A DNA stretch of 64,000 nt from Moheibacter stercoris (GTDB taxonomy: Bacteria; Bacteroidota; Bacteroidia; Flavobacteriales; Weeksellaceae). The position numbers and the translations under genes are program-made. The notes under the pieces were generated by a model. It ran no database searches and was not told the origin of the DNA. It was given only the letters and a program-made list of their open reading frames with translations. The stretch is taken from the NCBI RefSeq assembly GCF_040545805.1, contig NZ_JBEPMO010000012.1:1-64000 (forward strand), in the 5' to 3' direction. This document shows, piece by piece, positions 33,949-42,889 of this stretch (its first letter is position 1; every line of letters starts with the position of its first letter).

Positions 33949-35106
33949 ATGCAAAAAGTTTATTTAGATAATGCTGCAACAACTCCCATGCATCCTGAGG
34001 TAATTGATGCGATGGCCGATTGTATGCGAAATGTTTATGGGAATCCTTCTTCAACCCATGTATTTGGACGCGAAGCAAAAGCTCAAATGGAATTGTCCCG
34101 AAAGAAAATCGCTGAAAAATTAGAAGTTAGCCCAACAGAAATTATCTTTACTTCTTGTGGGACAGAATCCAATAATTTCATCATTCGATCTTGCGTTGAG
34201 CATTTGGGTGTGCAAAGAATCATCACGTCTACACTCGAGCATAAGTGTGTAAAGGAGACCACAGCAGAAATGGAAAATGTTCGAAACATTGAGGTATTGC
34301 GTGTTGGTTTAGATGAATGGGGTTCTATTGATTACGAAGATTTGAAAACCAAATTGGAATCATCTGATAAGAAAACTTTGGTTACTTTGATGCATGCCAA
34401 TAATGAAATTGGGAATTTATTGGATGTCAAAAGAGTACAAGCATTGTGTGAAGAAAACAATGCATTGTTTCATACAGATACCGTGCAAACTTTAGGTCAT
34501 TATCCGCTCAATTTACATGAGCTGGGAATTGATTTTGCTTCTTGTAGTGCGCATAAATTGCATGGTCCCAAAGGAGCAGGTTTTGCCTATGTGAAAAAAT
34601 CCATTCAATTTAAACCACAAATTACAGGTGGTGGACAAGAAAGAAACCTTCGTTCTGGAACCGAAAATGTATATGGAATTGTTGGAATGGCCAAAGCATT
34701 TGAAATGTCCATCAACGATTTAGAAGCCCATCGTGCTCATATTGAAGGATTGAAAAAATATACCATTGAACAATTGAAAGAAGCCATTCCAGGTGTTTCG
34801 TTCAATGGATTGTCAGCCGATTTGGAGAAAAGTTTATACACAGTTTTAAACATACGTTTGCCATTTTATAATTCTTTGATTGGATTTGAATTGGAACTAA
34901 AAGGAATTGCCGTTTCTCAAGGAAGCGCTTGTAGTTCTGGGGCTGCAAAAGTTTCTGCAGTTATTGAATCCATTTTAACACCCGAACAAATTGAAAATAC
35001 TACACCAATCCGCGTATCCTTTAGTTGTTACAATACAAGAGAAGATATCGATCGTTTGGTTTCGGTATTAAAACAAATCAGCGAAAAACATTTAGTTTCG
35101 GCTTAA
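33949..35106 (+). CDS. Cysteine desulfurase (NifS/IscS family)
   Basis: A 385-residue PLP enzyme that removes sulfur from cysteine for Fe-S clusters or tRNA thiolation. It has the N-terminal YLDNAATTPMHPEV, the GNPSSTH loop, PLP lysine K203 in SAHKLHGPKG and the active-site Cys C328 in SQGSACSSGA. The short spacing before the Cys and the SSG motif fit group I (IscS/NifS). No iscU or mnmA is adjacent. Its stop overlaps the start of a CvpA gene (TAATG). Confidence 0.93.
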   Translation: MQKVYLDNAATTPMHPEVIDAMADCMRNVYGNPSSTHVFGREAKAQMELSRKKIAEKLEVSPTEIIFTSCGTESNNFIIRSCVEHLGVQRIITSTLEHKCVKETTAEMENVRNIEVLRVGLDEWGSIDYEDLKTKLESSDKKTLVTLMHANNEIGNLLDVKRVQALCEENNALFHTDTVQTLGHYPLNLHELGIDFASCSAHKLHGPKGAGFAYVKKSIQFKPQITGGGQERNLRSGTENVYGIVGMAKAFEMSINDLEAHRAHIEGLKKYTIEQLKEAIPGVSFNGLSADLEKSLYTVLNIRLPFYNSLIGFELELKGIAVSQGSACSSGAAKVSAVIESILTPEQIENTTPIRVSFSCYNTREDIDRLVSVLKQISEKHLVSA

Positions 35107-35582
35107 TGAATTGGATTGATATTTCGATATTGGTTCTTTTAGGAATCGGAACTTTGTTTGGATTTCAAAAAGGATTCATCAAATCATTTGCTGGATTTGT
35201 TGGAATTGGATTAGCCATTTGGGCTGGACTAAATTTTTCTAGTTTTCTAGAAGAGATTGTGGACCAACAAGAAGCCATTCCCGATAATTTGGTGAATATC
35301 GTTGCTTTACTTGCCACCATCGGATTGGTCTATGTTGGAATTCGTATTGTATCCAAAATCATTCATTCCACTGTTCATACCATTGGATTGGGATTTTTCA
35401 ATCGAATTGGAGGAGCAATTTTCGGATTGCTGTTGTATACCTTGGCAATTTGCGCTTTTCTATACTATATTTTACCTTTTTTGAATGCTTCGATTGAACC
35501 CAATACGCTTGAACAAAGTAAATTTCTTCCTTATTTGATGGAAATCGTTGAAGTCTTGAAAATTAGTTTCTTTAAAAATTGA
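35106..35582 (+). CDS. CvpA family membrane protein
   Basis: A 158-residue inner membrane protein with four hydrophobic segments (about 4-22, 28-46, 64-85 and 103-128). It has the CvpA hallmark near the start (ILVLLGIGTLFGFQKGFIKS, i.e. G-x-x-x-G-F-x-x-G). The family is linked to colicin V secretion and envelope homeostasis in other bacteria. The start ATG overlaps the desulfurase stop; a longer open frame begins at 35025 inside that gene but has no family similarity. Confidence 0.85.
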   Translation: MNWIDISILVLLGIGTLFGFQKGFIKSFAGFVGIGLAIWAGLNFSSFLEEIVDQQEAIPDNLVNIVALLATIGLVYVGIRIVSKIIHSTVHTIGLGFFNRIGGAIFGLLLYTLAICAFLYYILPFLNASIEPNTLEQSKFLPYLMEIVEVLKISFFKN

Positions 35583-35590
35583 AGAAATAG

Positions 35591-35598
35591 TATATTTG
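35591..35598 (+). promoter_or_regulatory. -7 promoter box of the acyl-CoA dehydrogenase gene
   Basis: TATATTTG, 22 bases before the ATG at 35621 and nine after the cvpA stop. Confidence 0.5.
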
Positions 35599-35620
35599 GA
35601 GCCTAATAAAATTTTACGAA

Positions 35621-36760
35621 ATGAATTTTGAATTATCAGAAGAGCAGTTAATGATTCGTCAGGCTGCTAGAGATTTTGCACAAACTGAATTACTTCCAGG
35701 AGTCATAGAAAGAGATGAAAATCAAATTTTTCCTGCAGAACAAATCAAAAAAATGGGTGAACTTGGGTTCTTAGGAATGATGGTTGATCCAAAATATGGA
35801 GGAAGCGGATTGGACACAATTTCCTATGTGTTGGCTATGGAAGAAATTTCTAAAGTAGATGCATCTGCTTCTGTTGTTATGTCGGTAAATAACTCATTGG
35901 TGTGTTGGGGAATTGAAAAATTCGGTACCGAAGAACAAAAACAAAAATATTTAACCAAATTAACTACAGGAGAACAAATCGGAGCATTTTGTTTGTCTGA
36001 ACCAGAAGCTGGGTCAGATGCGACTTCGCAAAGAACGACTGCTGTAGATATGGGAGATCATTATCTATTAAACGGAACCAAAAACTGGATCACCAATGGT
36101 GGAACGGCTTCTGTTTATTTGGTGATTGCTCAAACCAATCCGGAATTGGGACACAAAGGAATCAACTGTTTGATCGTTGAAAAAGGAATGGAAGGATTCC
36201 AAGTAGGACCAAAAGAAAATAAATTGGGAATTCGCGGATCTGATACTCATTCTTTGATGTTTACAGATGTGAAAGTTCCAAAAGAAAATAGAATCGGAGA
36301 AGATGGTTTCGGATTTAAATTTGCAATGCAAACTTTATCTGGTGGACGTATCGGGATTGCTTCTCAAGCTTTAGGTATCGCTTCTGGTGCTTATGAGTTG
36401 GCATTGAAATATTCACAAGAAAGAAAAGCATTTGGTAAACAAATTTTTGACCACCAAGCGATTGCATTCAAATTGGCCGATATGGCGACCAATATTGATG
36501 CGGCGAGACATTTGTGTATGCATGCTGCATGGTTGAAAGATCAGAAACAAAACTTTGACAAAGAAGGAGCAATGGCAAAGTTGTTTGCTTCTAAAACGGC
36601 GATGGATGTAACAGTTGAGGCTGTTCAAATTCACGGTGGATATGGTTTTGTGAAGGAATACCATGTAGAACGTTTGATGCGTGATGCAAAAATTACTCAG
36701 ATTTATGAAGGAACTTCTGAAATTCAGAAAATTGTAATTTCTCGTTCTTTGATCAAATAA
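35621..36760 (+). CDS. Acyl-CoA dehydrogenase
   Basis: A 379-residue FAD-dependent dehydrogenase introducing the alpha-beta double bond in acyl-CoA. Family signatures: GAFCLSEPEAGSDAT near 124-138, KNWITNGG near 151-158, the QIFDHQAIAFKLADM region, and the catalytic base E363 in IYEGTSEIQ. Length and motifs are those of short-chain (butyryl-CoA type) enzymes. Monocistronic, with its own promoter and terminator. Confidence 0.93.
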   Translation: MNFELSEEQLMIRQAARDFAQTELLPGVIERDENQIFPAEQIKKMGELGFLGMMVDPKYGGSGLDTISYVLAMEEISKVDASASVVMSVNNSLVCWGIEKFGTEEQKQKYLTKLTTGEQIGAFCLSEPEAGSDATSQRTTAVDMGDHYLLNGTKNWITNGGTASVYLVIAQTNPELGHKGINCLIVEKGMEGFQVGPKENKLGIRGSDTHSLMFTDVKVPKENRIGEDGFGFKFAMQTLSGGRIGIASQALGIASGAYELALKYSQERKAFGKQIFDHQAIAFKLADMATNIDAARHLCMHAAWLKDQKQNFDKEGAMAKLFASKTAMDVTVEAVQIHGGYGFVKEYHVERLMRDAKITQIYEGTSEIQKIVISRSLIK

Positions 36761-36781
36761 AAGAACCTTAAAATAGTTATT

Positions 36782-36815
36782 AAATAGGATGGAATTTTCC
36801 ATCCTATTTATTTTT
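36782..36815 (+). terminator. Intrinsic terminator of the acyl-CoA dehydrogenase gene
   Basis: A long inverted repeat (36782-36794 with 36797-36809) including AGGATGGAA/TTCCATCCT, followed by T-rich sequence. A functional loop needs the innermost pairs open. Confidence 0.8.
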
Positions 36816-36952
36816 ATCTAAATCTCTGGGATTGATTGCGAGATTATTATATGATTTTTCGTTTAATTCTTTCTAATGAATTTTTTAAGAAAATCATTTG
36901 ATATAAGTAAAATTAAATGTAATTTCAGCCTGAAAATTGAACCAACCTTACT

Positions 36953-37546
36953 ATGTTCCAAGAATTAATCCAGTATTATACTGACAAATCTGTCGATGTC
37001 AATCAGGAAACTATTGATTTGATGAACAAGAATCTATCCGAGAAAACCATAAAAAAAGGAACTTATCTTGTAAGCCCTGGTGAATTTTGTGAACACACCT
37101 TTTTTGTTTCCAAAGGATTGTTACGTGGTTATACGACCGATGCGCAAGGAAAGGAACATATTATGCAATTTGCACCAGAAAATTGGTTGATTTCTGATCG
37201 TTCTGGTACTTTTATGAAAGAGAAATCAGATCAATATGTAGAAGCTGTTGAAAATTCCAAAGTGATATTCATCAATGAAGATTTCTTGGTTCAGGCTTCT
37301 GAAAACAATTCCTCTTTCAGAAAATACAATTTGTATGCGTTGAACAATCACATTCGCCATTTGCAAAGACGTATCAATCTCTTGTTAAGCGCTCCGGCAG
37401 AAGTTCGGTATTTGGATTTTATCAAATTGTATCCCGACGTAACCTTACGCGTTCCGCAATGGATGATCGCTTCTTATTTGGGAATTACACCTGAATCTTT
37501 AAGTCGCGTACGAAAAGAATTGGCCAATAAAAACTTTAAGGTTTAG
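36953..37546 (+). CDS. Crp/Fnr family transcriptional regulator
   Basis: A 197-residue regulator. The cyclic-nucleotide-binding-like barrel covers about 20-120 (KGTYLVSPGEFCEHTFFVSKG at the start), but lacks an obvious phosphate-binding RxS motif, so cAMP binding is doubtful. The C-terminal winged helix-turn-helix (about 155-190) has VPQWMIASYLGITPESLSRVRKEL, the usual recognition helix of this family. It is transcribed alone. Targets are unknown. Confidence 0.88.
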   Translation: MFQELIQYYTDKSVDVNQETIDLMNKNLSEKTIKKGTYLVSPGEFCEHTFFVSKGLLRGYTTDAQGKEHIMQFAPENWLISDRSGTFMKEKSDQYVEAVENSKVIFINEDFLVQASENNSSFRKYNLYALNNHIRHLQRRINLLLSAPAEVRYLDFIKLYPDVTLRVPQWMIASYLGITPESLSRVRKELANKNFKV

Positions 37547-37641
37547 TTAAATTCTCCCTAAAATTTAGAATTTGCAGAAATTGAATTTTCTAATTCAGTT
37601 AGAATGGTTAATTTAATGGGATATTTCCCCAAATTAATACT

Positions 37642-37956
37642 ATGAAACCTGAATTTGAAAATCTACCCTTGAAAGATAATGTAGAAAAAACGCAATTCGA
37701 ACTGACAATTGACGGATTTACTGCTTTCATTGTGTATAAAAAGAAAGAGAATAAAATTTACCTGATTCATACAGAATCTCCGCCAGAATTAGAAGGAAGA
37801 GGTGCTGCAACTGCTTTGGTTGAAAAAACATTGGCGTATTTGGAATCTAATAATTTCACGTTGGTTCCTTTATGTCCTTTTGTTTTTGCTTATATCAAAA
37901 GGCATCCTGAATGGAAACGAATTGTTGATGAATCCTTCAATGGATTTGATAATTAA
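37642..37956 (+). CDS. Mini GNAT-like N-acetyltransferase (NATD1 type)
   Basis: A 104-residue protein of the short Gcn5-related family (NATD1/YidJ-like). The acetyl-CoA loop is seen as ELEGRGAATALVEKTL, and the family's PLCPFV(F/Y)AYIKRHPEW signature follows near 72-86. The substrate is unknown. A second member lies at 39464, on the other side of the pirin-OsmC pair. It precedes the pirin gene by nine bases. Confidence 0.85.
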   Translation: MKPEFENLPLKDNVEKTQFELTIDGFTAFIVYKKKENKIYLIHTESPPELEGRGAATALVEKTLAYLESNNFTLVPLCPFVFAYIKRHPEWKRIVDESFNGFDN

Positions 37957-37965
37957 AATTATACC

Positions 37966-38862
37966 ATGTCAAATATTGAGTTAATCATAGAAGAAAGAGC
38001 CGCCGACATTGGAAATTTCATGGTCGGACGCTTATTGCCCTTCAAAGAAAAAAGAACGATTGGGCCATTTGCCTTTATCGACCATATGGGGCCAGCCGCA
38101 TTAAAAGATTACGAAAATTTAGATGTGCCGCCTCATCCGCATATTGGTCTTTCGACCTTAACCTATTTATTCGAAGGCTCTATCATGCATCGTGATAGCA
38201 TTGGATCTGAAATTGAAATCCAACCAGGAGCTGTCAATTGGATGACGGCTGGGAAGGGCGTAACGCATTCAGAAAGAACTCCTGACTATTTGAGACAATC
38301 CGAAAAACATCTCCATGGACTTCAAATATGGATTGCGCTTCCCAAGGAATTAGAAGAAATCGATCCAAGTTTTACGCATGTGGAAGCAACCGATTTACCA
38401 AGTTGGGAAAAGGACGGAATGCATTTTAAGTTGATTGCGGGCGAAGCCTTAGGTCATACATCTCCAGTTCCTGTGCATAGTCCCATGTATTTTATTGAAA
38501 TTAAATCAGAATTGGGTGGGAAAGTCAAAATTGGCGATCAATTGTATGGCGAATCTGCTTTGTATATTTTGGAAGGTGGAATCCATGATTCGGGACATGA
38601 TTATGAACCCAAACATATTTTAATTGCCAAGGATACCAAATTATGCGAATTTGAAATGAAGCCCAATACAAAGGTGTATGTTTTTGGAGGAGAACCTTTT
38701 CCAGAAGAGCGATACATTTTTTGGAATTTCGTTTCGAGTCGTCCAGAAAGAATTCAACAAGCAAAAGAAGAATGGATCCATCATCAATTTCCGAAAGTAA
38801 AAAATGATGACGGATATGTGCCATTACCCGATTATTTGCATAATCTAAAACCAAGAAAATGA
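37966..38862 (+). CDS. Pirin family protein
   Basis: A 298-residue bicupin. The N-terminal cupin has the metal-binding pattern DVPPHPHIGLSTLTYLFEG (two His), then the GAVNWMTAGKGVTHSER segment (H and E ligands). The C-terminal pirin domain includes HGLQIWIALPKELEE and ends with the typical W-N-F and P.E.-I-x-x-A motifs (FWNFVSSRPERIQQAKEEW). Bacterial pirins such as YhhW can show quercetinase activity; the real substrate here is unknown. Its stop overlaps the OsmC start (ATGA). Confidence 0.92.
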   Translation: MSNIELIIEERAADIGNFMVGRLLPFKEKRTIGPFAFIDHMGPAALKDYENLDVPPHPHIGLSTLTYLFEGSIMHRDSIGSEIEIQPGAVNWMTAGKGVTHSERTPDYLRQSEKHLHGLQIWIALPKELEEIDPSFTHVEATDLPSWEKDGMHFKLIAGEALGHTSPVPVHSPMYFIEIKSELGGKVKIGDQLYGESALYILEGGIHDSGHDYEPKHILIAKDTKLCEFEMKPNTKVYVFGGEPFPEERYIFWNFVSSRPERIQQAKEEWIHHQFPKVKNDDGYVPLPDYLHNLKPRK

Positions 38863-39257
38863 ATGTAAAGTCAATAGCGATAACGAAAAAAGAAAATTAC
38901 CGAACACAAATTCAAACCGATCCTCATCATTTTATTGTGGATGAACCTATTTCAGTTGGAGGAAAAGATTTTGGTCCGTCTCCAGGAGAATTGTTGGCCG
39001 CTTCCTTGGCATCTTGTAGTTCTATTACAGTGAAATTGTATGCAGACCGAAAAGGATGGGATTTACAAGAAGTTGAAGTAGAGGTGGATTTTGAACGCGA
39101 TGCGAAATTCAATGTGACCAAATTCACTAAGAAATTAAAATTCACAGGCGATTTATCCCAAGAACAAATTGATAAATTGTATGAAATTGCGGGAAAATGT
39201 CCGATTCATAGAATGTTGGCCAATCCCATCGAAATTAGTTCAGAAGTTGTAAAATGA
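38859..39257 (+). CDS. OsmC family protein
   Basis: A 132-residue OsmC/YhfA-type protein. The two redox Cys are in SLASCSSITVKLYADRKGW (near residue 46) and GKCPIHRML (near residue 112). Members reduce organic hydroperoxides or act in unknown redox roles. It is translationally coupled to the pirin gene, giving a probable oxidative-stress pair. Confidence 0.9.
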   Translation: MNVKSIAITKKENYRTQIQTDPHHFIVDEPISVGGKDFGPSPGELLAASLASCSSITVKLYADRKGWDLQEVEVEVDFERDAKFNVTKFTKKLKFTGDLSQEQIDKLYEIAGKCPIHRMLANPIEISSEVVK

Positions 39258-39463
39258 GAAAAGCTCCACCATGTAGAGCTCTTCCTTTGTATAACCTAAC
39301 CTATTAACCTATGAGAACTTACTATACTCTCATTCTGAGTATTTAAATACAAGATTTATACCTTTTTATTCGAAAGTTTTCGATGTATAGACCAATGCCG
39401 AAAATCTATCGATGAATTGCTTAACTTTAACGAATTATTGACACAAACTTATTATATCGTATT

Positions 39464-39745
39464 ATGAAAATTGAAAGAATCAACGATGCCAACAAAGGAT
39501 TTTTTAGAGCTGTTGAAGATGATGTTCAAGCAGGTCTTATGACGTATTCTTGGACAGGAACCGATAAATTTATCATTGATCACACAGAAGTTAATCCAGA
39601 TTTTAGTGGTCAAGGAGTAGGGAAGAAAATGGTGATGGATGCAGTTGATTTCGCTCGAGCCAATCATATCAAAATTATCCCACTTTGTCCATTTGCAAAA
39701 TCAGTTTTTGACAAAGAAGCTGAAATTCGCGATGTGCTGAGTTAA
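39464..39745 (+). CDS. Mini GNAT-like N-acetyltransferase (NATD1 type)
   Basis: A 93-residue member of the same short acetyltransferase family as the gene at 37642: FIIDHTEVNPDFSGQGVGKKMV (CoA loop G-Q-G-V-G) and KIIPLCPFAKSVFDK. Transcribed alone, after a 206-base gap that holds no recognised feature beyond a weak hairpin after the OsmC gene, and followed by a terminator. Substrate unknown. Confidence 0.85.
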   Translation: MKIERINDANKGFFRAVEDDVQAGLMTYSWTGTDKFIIDHTEVNPDFSGQGVGKKMVMDAVDFARANHIKIIPLCPFAKSVFDKEAEIRDVLS

Positions 39746-39773
39746 TAAGATAGAATTTAGAATTGTATTTAAA

Positions 39774-39807
39774 AAAAAGGTGATTACTAGATTGAAATCA
39801 CCTTTTT
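39774..39807 (+). terminator. Intrinsic terminator of the second mini-GNAT gene
   Basis: AAAAAGGTGATT (39774-39785) pairs with AATCACCTTTTT (39796-39807); the T-run is part of the stem end. Confidence 0.88.
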
Positions 39808-39829
39808 GTTTTTATTCAAATCAATTCCT

Positions 39830-39837
39830 TATTTTTG
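39830..39837 (+). promoter_or_regulatory. -7 promoter box of the T9SS plug gene
   Basis: TATTTTTG ends five bases before the ATG at 39843, so the transcript should start at or next to the start codon. Confidence 0.55.
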
Positions 39838-39842
39838 AATGT

Positions 39843-41093
39843 ATGAAAAATTCAGTCGTTCTCTTGTTGGTTGTTTTGATGTTCGAAAATCTATTGGCGC
39901 AAAAATACCAAGAAATACTACCGCCAAGTACCATCAAAACCGTTCAATTGTTCAATCCGCAAACCAATGATCAAACCCCTGTGATTAGATTAAATGGTGA
40001 ATATTTGATTTTATCGTTTGATGATTTGGATCCAGGATTCAAAGAATACAATTACAAAATCGAACATTACAATGCCGATTGGACGCCTTCTGGAATTTTC
40101 CAATCCGAATTTTTAGATGGCTATAGTTCGAATTATATCCGAGATTACCAAAATTCCTTCAATACCTATCAGAATTACACCAATTATTCTGTTCAAATAC
40201 CCAATCGCGATGCTCAAATTAAATTGGCAGGAAACTATGTAGTGAAAGTGTATACCAAAGATGAGAATCGACCTTTGTTTACCAAACGATTTGCACTTTA
40301 CGAAGAACGTAAAGTAAATCTTGGAATGCAAGTGGAAAGAGCAATTGGAAGCGGATATCAAAACCAACGTTTGAGTGTTATTGTTTCAAGTCCGCAAGTG
40401 AATTTAACCGAAACACCCGATGGTGCGACTTTGTTTATCATGAAAAATGGAAATTGGAATGATCATTTGATCGTTTCGAGACCAAACTTTATCAAACCTT
40501 CCCAATTAACGTATAAAGATCAATCCATCATAATGGAAGGAAATAGTGAATATCTATGGTTTGATACCAAAAATCTTGATGCGCCTGCAATGACAACCGA
40601 ACGTTCGTTTCGAAAAGACAGTATCTACCATGCGGTTTTAAGACCCGATTTTCAAAAGTGGAATTTGTCATATTTTGATGATCAAGATGTCAATGGTGCC
40701 TTCTACATCCGAAATGTGAACATTGCCAATCAGACTTTGTCTAATTCTGAAGCTGATTACACTTGGGTTCATTTTGCATTGGACGAATTTGATGACAAAC
40801 AAGGAACAAAAGAGTTGTATGTGGTAGGAGCTTTTAACAATTGGCAAATCGCTCCAGAATATCAACTTCATAAAACAGAATCCAATTATTGGGAAGCTTC
40901 AATTCTTCTGAAACAAGGATATTACAATTATCAATATGCGGTTTTGGATACCAAAACCAATCAAGTTTCCATGTCGGAAATAAACGGAAGTTTTTGGCAA
41001 ACCGAAAACACCTATCAAGGATTATTTTATTATCGACCTTGGGGAGTTCGATACGATGTTTTGATGGGATTCGGTGAAGTCAATACTCGATAA
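39843..41093 (+). CDS. T9SS plug-like protein (DUF5103)
   Basis: A 416-residue exported protein of the DUF5103 family, which includes the plug that seals the SprA translocon of the type IX secretion system from the periplasmic side. It has a signal peptide (MKNSVVLLLVVLMFENLLAQ) and the family segments VIRLNGEYLILSFDDL, YKIEHYNADWTPS, FLDGYSSNYI and a C-terminal carbohydrate-binding-like part with YVVGAFNNWQ. It would serve the export of the four CTD-bearing proteins in this window. The frame runs upstream to 39780 but passes through the promoter, so 39843 is used. Confidence 0.85.
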   Translation: MKNSVVLLLVVLMFENLLAQKYQEILPPSTIKTVQLFNPQTNDQTPVIRLNGEYLILSFDDLDPGFKEYNYKIEHYNADWTPSGIFQSEFLDGYSSNYIRDYQNSFNTYQNYTNYSVQIPNRDAQIKLAGNYVVKVYTKDENRPLFTKRFALYEERKVNLGMQVERAIGSGYQNQRLSVIVSSPQVNLTETPDGATLFIMKNGNWNDHLIVSRPNFIKPSQLTYKDQSIIMEGNSEYLWFDTKNLDAPAMTTERSFRKDSIYHAVLRPDFQKWNLSYFDDQDVNGAFYIRNVNIANQTLSNSEADYTWVHFALDEFDDKQGTKELYVVGAFNNWQIAPEYQLHKTESNYWEASILLKQGYYNYQYAVLDTKTNQVSMSEINGSFWQTENTYQGLFYYRPWGVRYDVLMGFGEVNTR

Positions 41094-41143
41094 ATCAGCT
41101 GAAACTCTAACCTTGATTTCGCCTAAGAAAGCGATAATTTTCG

Positions 41144-41151
41144 TACCTTTG
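41144..41151 (+). promoter_or_regulatory. -7 promoter box of the P5C dehydrogenase gene
   Basis: TACCTTTG in the typical Bacteroidota phrase TTTTCGTACCTTTGCA, 36 bases before the ATG at 41188. Confidence 0.65.
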
Positions 41152-41187
41152 CAAACGTTAATTCATTATAAAATAAAATCTTAAAAT

Positions 41188-42819
41188 ATGCCCAAAGGAA
41201 TTTATCAAGTACCTTTCGTAGGGAATGAACCAGTTCTATCATATGCGCCAGGATCGGCCGAAAGAAAAGAATTGTTAGCGACCTATAAAAAGATGTACCA
41301 AGAAATTGTGGAGGTTCCTCAATACATTGGAAATAAAATTGTAAAGTCAGGAAACAAAGGCGAGATTCGTCCTCCTCATGACCATCAACATATTGTGGGA
41401 TATTACCACAAAGGAACACAAGAAGATGTCAAAGAAGCAATCAATGAAGCTTTAAAAGCTCGTAAAGAATGGGCAGATTTGCCTTGGGAACAAAGAGCTT
41501 CTATTTTCTTGAAAGCAGCTGACTTGATTGCGGGTCCTTACCGTGCAAGGATCAATGCAGCGACCATGATTGGGCAATCCAAAAATGCTTTTCAAGCCGA
41601 AATCGATTCTGCTTGTGAGTTGATTGACTTTTTACGTTTCAACGTAGAATTCATGACCCAAATCTATGCCGATCAACCTATTTCTTCAGAAGGAATATGG
41701 AATCGTGTTGAATATAGACCATTAGAAGGATTCACATTTGCAATCACTCCATTTAACTTTACGGCTATTTCTGGAAATTTACCAGCTTGTATGGCTATGA
41801 TGGGGAATGTTGTGGTGTGGAAACCATCTGACAAACAAGTTTATTCGGCTCAAGTAATTATGGAAGTCTTCAAAGAAGCAGGATTGCCAGACGGTGTTAT
41901 CAATATGGTGTTAACAGGTGGTGCTGAAACAGCCAAAACTTGTATTGAACATCCAGATTTCGCAGGATTGCATTTCACAGGATCAACTTCTGTTTTCAAA
42001 GCTTTATGGAAACAAATTGGAGACAACATCAATACCCATAAAACTTACCCAAGAATTGTAGGTGAAACAGGAGGAAAGGATTTTGTTGTAGCACATGGCT
42101 CTTCAGATGCCAAAGAGGTAGCAACTGCATTGGTTCGTGGAGCGTTCGAATACCAAGGACAAAAATGTTCTGCCGCTTCAAGAGCGTATATTGCAAAATC
42201 AATTTGGCCAGCGGTGAAAGATGAAATGAAAAAAGCTTTGGATTCTATTTCCGTAGGTTCACCAGAGGATTTTTCAAACTTTGTGACGGCAGTTATCGAT
42301 AAAAACTCTTTTGATAAATCCAAAGGATATATTGAAAGAGCTCAAGCAAGTTCAGAAGCTGAAGTTGTTTTAGGTGGAACTTGTGATGATTCCGTAGGGT
42401 ATTTCGTTCATCCAACGGTTATCGAAACTACCAATCCAAAATACGAAAGTATGGTTGAAGAAATCTTCGGCCCAGTCTTAACGGTGTATGTATTTGAAGA
42501 TGAAAAATGGGAAGAAACCTTAGAATTGGTTGATCAGACCTCTGATTACGCTTTGACAGGTGCCATCTTTGCAAAAGATCGTTATGTTTTGAACCAAGGA
42601 ATGAAAGCTTTGGAAAATGCTGCAGGAAATTTCTACATCAATGACAAACCAACTGGTGCAGTTGTAGGGCAACAACCATTTGGTGGAGCGAGAGCTTCTG
42701 GAACCAATGACAAAGCAGGTTCAGCAATGAACTTGATGCGTTGGATTTCGGTAAGAACCATCAAAGAAACCTTTGTGACACCAAAAGATTATCGTTATCC
42801 TTTCTTAGGAAAAGAGTAA
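41188..42819 (+). CDS. pruA: L-glutamate gamma-semialdehyde (P5C) dehydrogenase
   Basis: A 543-residue aldehyde dehydrogenase of the mitochondrial-type P5CDH branch, which oxidises proline-derived glutamate semialdehyde to glutamate. Features: SAERKELLATYKKM near the start, ITPFNFTAISGNLPACMAMMGN and FTGSTSVFKALWKQIG (NAD binding), ETGGKDF, the catalytic C327 in GQKCSAASRAY, and the C-terminal GGARASGTNDKAGS. No proline dehydrogenase gene is adjacent. Monocistronic. Confidence 0.94.
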   Translation: MPKGIYQVPFVGNEPVLSYAPGSAERKELLATYKKMYQEIVEVPQYIGNKIVKSGNKGEIRPPHDHQHIVGYYHKGTQEDVKEAINEALKARKEWADLPWEQRASIFLKAADLIAGPYRARINAATMIGQSKNAFQAEIDSACELIDFLRFNVEFMTQIYADQPISSEGIWNRVEYRPLEGFTFAITPFNFTAISGNLPACMAMMGNVVVWKPSDKQVYSAQVIMEVFKEAGLPDGVINMVLTGGAETAKTCIEHPDFAGLHFTGSTSVFKALWKQIGDNINTHKTYPRIVGETGGKDFVVAHGSSDAKEVATALVRGAFEYQGQKCSAASRAYIAKSIWPAVKDEMKKALDSISVGSPEDFSNFVTAVIDKNSFDKSKGYIERAQASSEAEVVLGGTCDDSVGYFVHPTVIETTNPKYESMVEEIFGPVLTVYVFEDEKWEETLELVDQTSDYALTGAIFAKDRYVLNQGMKALENAAGNFYINDKPTGAVVGQQPFGGARASGTNDKAGSAMNLMRWISVRTIKETFVTPKDYRYPFLGKE

Positions 42820-42840
42820 AGAAAATCCACTATAAAATCC

Positions 42841-42873
42841 ATAAGCCATTCCCAAAAGAATGGCTTATTTTTG
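42841..42873 (+). terminator. Terminator overlapping the next promoter
   Basis: ATAAGCCATTC (42841-42851) pairs with GAATGGCTTAT (42858-42868), followed by TTTT. The same bases 42866-42873 read TATTTTTG, a full -7 box for the CDF gene whose ATG is at 42890. Confidence 0.8.
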
Positions 42874-42889
42874 TACCAGAATCATCCAA

